From DASQFD01 sp035633255 (GTDB lineage: Bacteria > Actinomycetota > Actinomycetes > Actinomycetales > Dermatophilaceae): a DNA stretch of 17,865 nucleotides. Shown piece after piece: positions 14,498 through 17,865 of the stretch (position 1 is the stretch's first letter; the number at the start of each line of letters is the position of its first letter). Location: NCBI GenBank assembly GCA_035633255.1, contig DASQFD010000140.1, positions 1-17,865 on the forward strand, given 5' to 3'. The notes beneath the pieces were generated by a model. The model was not told where the DNA came from and made no database searches. It was given only the letters and a program-made list of their open reading frames with translations. A program made the position numbers and the translations under genes.

Positions 14498-14913
14498 TCA
14501 CCGTTCCGTGACAATCCCGCCCGGCGTGTGAGGTTGTCCACGCCGTCGCCCGGCCGCGGACGACGCAGCCCCGGGCAGGTGCCCGATCATGGCAGTCTCC
14601 AGCGGGTCGAGGTTTCCCCGGACGGTCGCGTGAACGATCGTCGGGACGATGCGGAGGACTCGTGACCGAGCACGTCGCGCAGGCCCTTGACGGCCTTCCA
14701 GTCGATCGCCGGCGCGAGCGCCAGCACGTCGTCCGGGAGGTCCTTCGCGGCCTCCCCGATCACGAAGAGGTTCCGCTCGACGGCGGCGAACGCGGTCTCC
14801 ACCACCTCGCGGTCGCCGGCCCGGTCGCCCTGCTGAAGGAGGGCGTCGGCGTTGCGGACCTTGCGGATGCAGTCGAGGATGTCGCGGAGCCGATCGGCGG
14901 AGTCGCGGCTCAC
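14498..14913 (-). pseudogene. hepT: HepT-like (HEPN) toxin, frameshifted at the RX4HXY motif
   Basis: HEPN-domain RNase toxin of the MNT-HEPN type (former DUF86). It reads normally from GTG 14913 through AAVERNLFVIGEAAKDLPDD to LRDVLGHE (Arg79, His84). There it should continue with a Tyr (HEY), the residue AMPylated by the MNT partner. Instead it runs SSASSRRSF... to a stop at 14587. The expected continuation RIVPTIVHATVRGNLDPLETA is present in another frame, which stays open to 14498. Loss of one base at about 14650-14660 (TACTTC-like to TCCTC) explains it. The start overlaps the antitoxin stop by 4 bases (GTGA). The product is likely inactive, or this is a sequence error. Confidence 0.8.
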
Positions 14914-15410
14914 AGCGGGACCGCTTGGGCTTGGGCCTCGACGCGGACGTCCTCGCGCAGCAGCGCCAGGGTCGCGACGTCGACGTCGCGATGGAGGAGG
15001 TCGCGGACCTCGGCGCGGAACCCGGCGAGCGGGACGAGGCCGTAGCGTTCAGCGTCGAAGTCGACGAGCAGGTCGACGTCGGAGTCCGGTCGGGCGTCGC
15101 CGCGGGCGGCCGACCCGAAGACGCGCACGTTGCGAATGCCATGCCCGGCGGCGGCCTTGCGAATGTCGGCCTGTCGAGCCCGGACCTCGGCGAGAACGGC
15201 GCCGCCGGCCGCGGGGGCTGTGTGCAGGACGGCGTCGAGGCTGAATCCAGCGGCGCGGACGATCTTGTCCAGGGTGCGCACGGAGGGGGACTTCGCGCCG
15301 GACTCATAGGCGGCCAGCGTCGGCTGGGACGTGCCGGCAGCGCGAGCGAGCGCGGCCTGGGTCATGCCGGCCCTGGCGCGCGAGTCCTTGATGATCGCCG
15401 CCGCGTCCAT
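14910..15410 (-). CDS. MntA-like antitoxin: XRE-type HTH fused to a minimal nucleotidyltransferase
   Basis: 166 residues. Residues 5-62 are a Xre/Cro helix-turn-helix (SRARAGMTQAALARAAGTSQ, then TLAAYESGAKSPSVRTLDKI). Residues 75-160 are an MNT nucleotidyltransferase with the GSx10DxD signature in VFGSAARGDARPDSDVDLLVD (Gly99, Ser100, Asp111, Asp113). In studied pairs the MNT protein AMPylates the Tyr of the RX4HXY motif in the HEPN toxin; the HTH adds promoter repression. It is upstream of and overlaps hepT by 4 bases. The ATG at 15410 is 6 bases after a TATTGT -10, so the transcript is probably leaderless. A perfect palindrome in the promoter is the likely operator. The frame is intact, unlike its partner. 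Confidence 0.92.
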   Translation of the reverse strand: MDAAAIIKDSRARAGMTQAALARAAGTSQPTLAAYESGAKSPSVRTLDKIVRAAGFSLDAVLHTAPAAGGAVLAEVRARQADIRKAAAGHGIRNVRVFGSAARGDARPDSDVDLLVDFDAERYGLVPLAGFRAEVRDLLHRDVDVATLALLREDVRVEAQAQAVPL

Positions 15411-15416
15411 GACCGA

Positions 15417-15445
15417 ACAATATCCGTACGGATATCCTCTGTCCA
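15417..15445 (-). promoter_or_regulatory. Promoter and palindromic operator of the MNT-HEPN operon
   Basis: On the minus strand: -35 TGGACA (15445-15440), a 17-bp spacer, -10 TATTGT (15422-15417), then 6 bases and the ATG at 15410. The perfect 16-bp palindrome ATATCCGTACGGATAT (15420-15435) fills the spacer and enters the -10. A bound Xre dimer would therefore block RNA polymerase, the usual antitoxin autoregulation. Confidence 0.75.
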
Positions 15446-15503
15446 GCGCTTAGGTCCCCGACGCGTCGTGCAGGATCGGCTGGGCCACGCGAACCAGAAC
15501 GAC

Positions 15504-15532
15504 GTCCCCGCAAGTCTCTGAACTGCGGGGAC
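15504..15532. terminator. Strong hairpin next to the tRNA-Ser fragment
   Basis: GTCCCCGCA and TGCGGGGAC form a perfect 9-bp stem with an 11-base loop. It lies just 3' of the tRNA-Ser fragment as read on the minus strand, where a tRNA terminator would be. No T-run follows, so termination would be of the GC-hairpin kind common in actinobacteria. It may be the original terminator of the tRNA gene now displaced. Confidence 0.55.
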
Positions 15533-15543
15533 GCGTTTCCCTC

Positions 15544-15600
15544 GGCGGTGGCGGTGGGATTCGAACCCACGGAGGGCGTGAACCCTCACACGCTTTCGAG
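15544..15600 (-). other. 3' fragment of tRNA-Ser(CGA): probable att site copy
   Basis: Read on the minus strand this is a tRNA from the anticodon loop to the 3' end: loop CTCGAAA (anticodon CGA), GCGTG stem half, a long variable arm with GAGGG/CCCTC stem, T-arm GTGGG-TTCGAAT-CCCAC, and acceptor half CGCCACC plus discriminator G, with no encoded CCA. The 5' half is missing: upstream of the loop the sequence CAGAC cannot pair with GCGTG, and no D-arm follows. A break at the anticodon loop is typical of integrases that use tRNA 3' ends. The intact tRNA should then lie at the far end of the element, to the right of this window. Confidence 0.85.
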
Positions 15601-15638
15601 GTCTGAACTTATGCGTTCAGGCCGGTACCAGAGCGGCG

Positions 15639-15669
15639 GTGCGTGCTTGGCTGCTGCCGCCAAGCGCAC
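15639..15669. repeat. Bulged hairpin, possible terminator
   Basis: GTGCG-TG-CTTGGC pairs with GCCAAGCGCAC with a 2-base bulge and a 7-base loop. It lies in otherwise non-coding DNA close to the attachment-site copy. Role unknown. Confidence 0.45.
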
Positions 15670-15696
15670 CTTCAGACGGTCTCGAACGACGGTGAA

Positions 15697-15716
15697 TGAG
15701 ACCAGAACTGAGACCA
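15697..15716. repeat. Short direct repeats TGAGACCA, candidate integrase arm sites
   Basis: TGAGACCA occurs at 15697-15704 and 15709-15716 (12-bp period). A partial inverted match, GGTCTC, is at 15679-15684. They are about 100 bp inside the tRNA fragment on the island side, where arm-type integrase sites are often found. Functional assignment is inference. Confidence 0.4.
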
Positions 15717-16203
15717 TCGCCCGGCGAGAGCGTGGCCGGGGGTCCACGCGGCGCCTGCTTCATCGACACTGAGGCCCGAGCGGGAGCTTCAGCGACGGCC
15801 TTCCTGTCGCCGGCAGGCATGCCGATCCAGCGTCAGGCGGGCAAGGTGGAAATGGAGGTTGATGAGCATGTCGACGACAACGGCAAGGAGTCAGCGCTGC
15901 CCTTCAGGGGCCGGCCTCCCGGCGGAGTCGAACCCCCACAACCTACGGAGTCCTGCGACCTCGTGCTCCATGAGGTAGGACTTGGCCGCTGACTTGCGGT
16001 GATTGCTTGAACATGTGGTGGCTGGTCGTGCCCTTTCGGCGGGCCATGTGTGCCCGGATGTGTCCCCGGACCAACTTCATCGCAGCATGTACCGGCTCCA
16101 GGCGTTGAGCAATCAATGTGGGGTAGCCGTCAGCCCCGCTTTCGCGCCGGCTTCGACTCGTCAGCGACGAGCAGTTCGACCTCATCACCGGAGAGCAGCT
16201 CGA

Positions 16204-17696
16204 TTAGACGTCACTACCTGCTTCTTCGACGTCGGTCGGATTGTGGCGACGCCACCGGATCTTCCGGTCAGGGGTCGTGAGCGCGTGCGTCACCTGGCCC
16301 CCTTCCGATCGCCGGTCAAGGACCTCGGGGGAGTCGAGAACGGCTTCGCAGTGACCGAGGTCGATCGACTGTCCGCCCACCTTGGCAGTCAGCGGCAGGA
16401 GGATGCGCGCCGGCTGGCTTTCGTCGAACGTGACCTCGCTGCCGAGGACCACCATGAGGGCGTGCCCCTCTGGGTACGTCCCCGTGATCTCCTCGCCGTC
16501 CAAGACCGCAGCGACGCGCTGCCATCCCGCCACTTCCTTGTGCGTCACCCCCTCAAGGTCGGGGGTCAGGATCGGCGTGCTCGTGTGCTCTTGAAATCGC
16601 GTCAGCGGCTCCAGCACCCGGAGGATGGCCTGCAGCCACTCGAAGATGTCGTGGTCCGGGTCAAAGACACGCCGTCCGAGTCGACCACCCCCCGTGCGGC
16701 CGGGGTGTGTCTGACGCTGACGCGGATCTTGTTGGGGCGGTGCAACAGGCTAAGAAAGTGCAGGGACGCGTAGACGGTCGTGACCGGCTTCCCGGTCCAG
16801 TCGCCGAGCCGCGTGGTCCGGTTGAGTCGACAATCCGGCAGGTTGACCCTGTCCTCGGTGGTGAATACGCCGTGAATCTCCTCGAGGACGACGCGGAGTC
16901 CACCGCGAAGACCCTCTGTGCGCTCGACCCTGCGGACGTCGACTTCAGCGAGCGACACTCCCGCGGGGTCGAGGACCTCGAGGTGGAGATCCGGGTTCTG
17001 GCCCAGGTCGTGGTCCGCGGTCGGGCCAACCCAAAGGGTGCCGCCCTCCAGCGGTCCACCGATCCCACCCGGCGCGTCTAGCTCCCCGGTGAACGCGCCC
17101 TCCGGGCACGTGAACGGTGCACCATAGGTGAACCACGCTTCCAGCTGTTCTGCGAACTCGCTGTCCGGCTCGGCCGTGAAGGCTCCCTTGACGCTGATGG
17201 GTCGCTCCTGGGCCGACGCAGCGCACCTAGCGATGATGTCGACGGTGCTCCAGCGGCCCGCGCCGGGCTCGACGAGCTGGGTGTGCATCACCAGCCCTGG
17301 GCGGTCTCCCTGCAGCGGGTACGGCGGCGGGGGGCCCTCTCCGAAGCGGTGTTCGTAGCGGTAGTGCGGGTCATGGTCCAACACCTGCAATGCGTCCTGC
17401 AGGCGGCGCTGGACGTCCTGGACCGCCAGGCCGTCAGGCATCTTCTCGGCTCCCACTAGAGACATGATCTGAGCGTGGGCGGTCTCGACGAGAGCGCGTC
17501 CGCCGTGGAGGTAGTAGTCGACGACGTTGTCGTACTTCGCTGCCTGCTGGTCGGCCCACGCCAGGCCGTGCCAGATCTTGCGGACATCGGGGTAGCCCAA
17601 CCCCTGGAGCCAGTCCTCTGCTTCCGGTGAAGGGTCCCACGGGGTGACCAGCCGCCACTCGCGCACGGACAGACCCTTCCACCGGTCGTCGGACAT
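16204..17696 (-). pseudogene. Unknown protein, one long gene split by a single-base frameshift
   Basis: I do not recognise this protein. From ATG 17696 (MSDDRWKGLSVREW) it reads as a soluble protein with many Trp, Asp and Tyr residues, few hydrophobic runs and no signal peptide, up to PAARGVVDSDGV. There the frame turns into an unnatural Ser/Thr run and stops at 16602. The natural continuation FDPDHDIFEWLQAILRVLEP, then LTRFQEHTSTPILTPDLEG, is in the next frame and ends at 16204. Loss of one base at about 16662-16670 explains this; restored length would be about 497 residues. No ribosome binding site precedes 17696, while upstream codons also read naturally (DRSFRGPGDIKDSLDRL) with no start codon. 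The true N-terminus may therefore be missing. GC is lower than in the core genes, which suggests transfer with the island. Confidence 0.6.
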
Positions 17697-17803
17697 CAGC
17701 CGGTCCAGCGAGTCCTTGATGTCCCCAGGGCCCCGGAAAGATCGGTCGGCAGGGTTGTGACCTGCAGGTTTGTCGTGGTGTGATCGGCGTGGCGTGTGTG
17801 ACG

Positions 17804-17865
17804 GGTGTGGCCCAAGGGGCTGAGATGGGGTTCTTCAAGCCCGCCATCTCAGCAAGGACCACACC
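17804..17865. repeat. Imperfect inverted repeat at the right edge
   Basis: Outer arms GGTGTGG (17804-17810) and CCACACC (17859-17865), and inner arms GCTGAGATGG (17819-17828) and CCATCTCAGC (17844-17853), form a two-part stem of 17 paired bases with a 15-base loop. The structure may continue past the window. It could be the folded end of a mobile element or a regulatory hairpin for a neighbouring gene; nothing visible decides. Confidence 0.6.

Larger units (their letters stand above)
15604..16203. other. Gene-poor stretch inside the putative island end
   Basis: No convincing gene on either strand. Base composition is visibly less GC-rich than before 15400. It holds small inverted and direct repeats (CTGAAC/GTTCAG at 15603-15620, a hairpin at 15639-15669, TGAGACCA repeats at 15697-15716). 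It also has short protein-like ends that lead nowhere, for example plus-strand LVSDEQFDLITGEQLD ending at the TAG 16205-16207 with a stop not far upstream. It looks like decayed mobile-element DNA. Confidence 0.5.

Noticed and set aside
14240..14541. Short open frames in the leader of the NlpC/P60 gene, including an extended start for it
   Set aside because: The DNA is explained by the riboswitch; no protein motif is present.
15905..15970. tRNA-like block (GGAGTCGAACCCCCAC-AACCTACGGAG on the plus strand, resembling a reverse-complement tRNA)
   Set aside because: The T-stem has a mismatch, no proper anticodon stem-loop or acceptor pairing can be drawn, and one minus-strand frame reads it as ordinary codons (MEHEVAGLRRLWGFDSAG). 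It might be a decayed remnant, but I cannot support it.
15696..15992. 98-codon plus-strand open frame in the gene-poor stretch
   Set aside because: No ribosome binding site, no recognisable motif, and it covers the small repeats; not supported as a gene.
16003..16773. 256-codon plus-strand open frame opposite the unknown island gene
   Set aside because: Basic, motif-free translation; the minus-strand frames look like real protein on both sides of the frameshift.
1..17865. CRISPR array, rRNA or plasmid origin
   Set aside because: No regularly spaced repeats with unique spacers, no rRNA-like sequence and no replication iterons were seen.

Overview
The window is about 17.9 kb of very GC-rich DNA. 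It has actinobacterial gene content and codon use: GTG starts, TANNNT -10 boxes, several apparently leaderless genes, an actinobacterial small-protein/LytR_C/CHAD cluster, and a c-di-AMP riboswitch ahead of an NlpC/P60 gene. A Micrococcales organism, possibly of the Intrasporangiaceae, is my best guess. That placement is an inference; there is no rRNA or marker gene to confirm it.

Layout. (1) 1-435: the N-terminal part of an IS1595/ISXO2-type transposase, running off the left edge. (2) 547-4195: a small VOC/glyoxalase-like protein, convergent with an operon of an AbgT-family transporter followed by an M17 leucyl aminopeptidase. (3) 4321-8112: a large LuxR-family (LAL/MalT-like) ATPase regulator followed closely by a serine-type glutaminase. 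(4) 8161-10960: a multi-pass membrane protein, then a divergent operon of two tiny paralogous proteins and an SLC13-type transporter that carries a +1 frameshift. (5) 10968-13709: a small membrane protein, then the cluster 'uncharacterised ~130 aa protein / VapB-labelled ~97 aa protein / LytR_C protein / CHAD protein', with two leaderless-looking promoters. (6) 13757-14362: a secreted NlpC/P60 hydrolase under a ydaO-yuaA (c-di-AMP) riboswitch. (7) 14498-15445: an MNT-HEPN toxin-antitoxin pair whose HepT-like toxin is frameshifted at its RX4HXY motif. Its promoter has a perfect 16-bp palindrome in the -35/-10 spacer. (8) 15504-17865: a hairpin, a 3' fragment of tRNA-Ser(CGA) that looks like an attachment-site copy, and then lower-GC, gene-poor DNA with a frameshifted gene of unknown function. 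I read this as the end of an integrated element extending beyond the right edge.

How the genes may work together. Identical palindromes (CTCACCC-N5-GGGTGAG) lie in the abgT/LAL intergenic region and upstream of the small-protein/SLC13 operon. Each has the same 21-bp gap to a -10-like (T/C)AGCGT box. The LAL protein encoded next to the first site is the obvious candidate to bind them. It would link peptide or aryl-amino-acid uptake and cleavage (AbgT, aminopeptidase), a glutaminase-like enzyme and an anion transporter into one regulon. The palindromes and spacing are seen in the sequence; the regulon is a hypothesis.

Other window-wide signals: the octamer GTATGCCG/CGGCATAC recurs eight times (plus two one-base variants) across genes and frames, in one case forcing a rare ATA codon. 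Tandem duplications sit at two of the convergent gene junctions. Three genes appear broken by single-base frameshifts (SLC13, hepT, the island gene). Each frameshift could be real or a sequence error.
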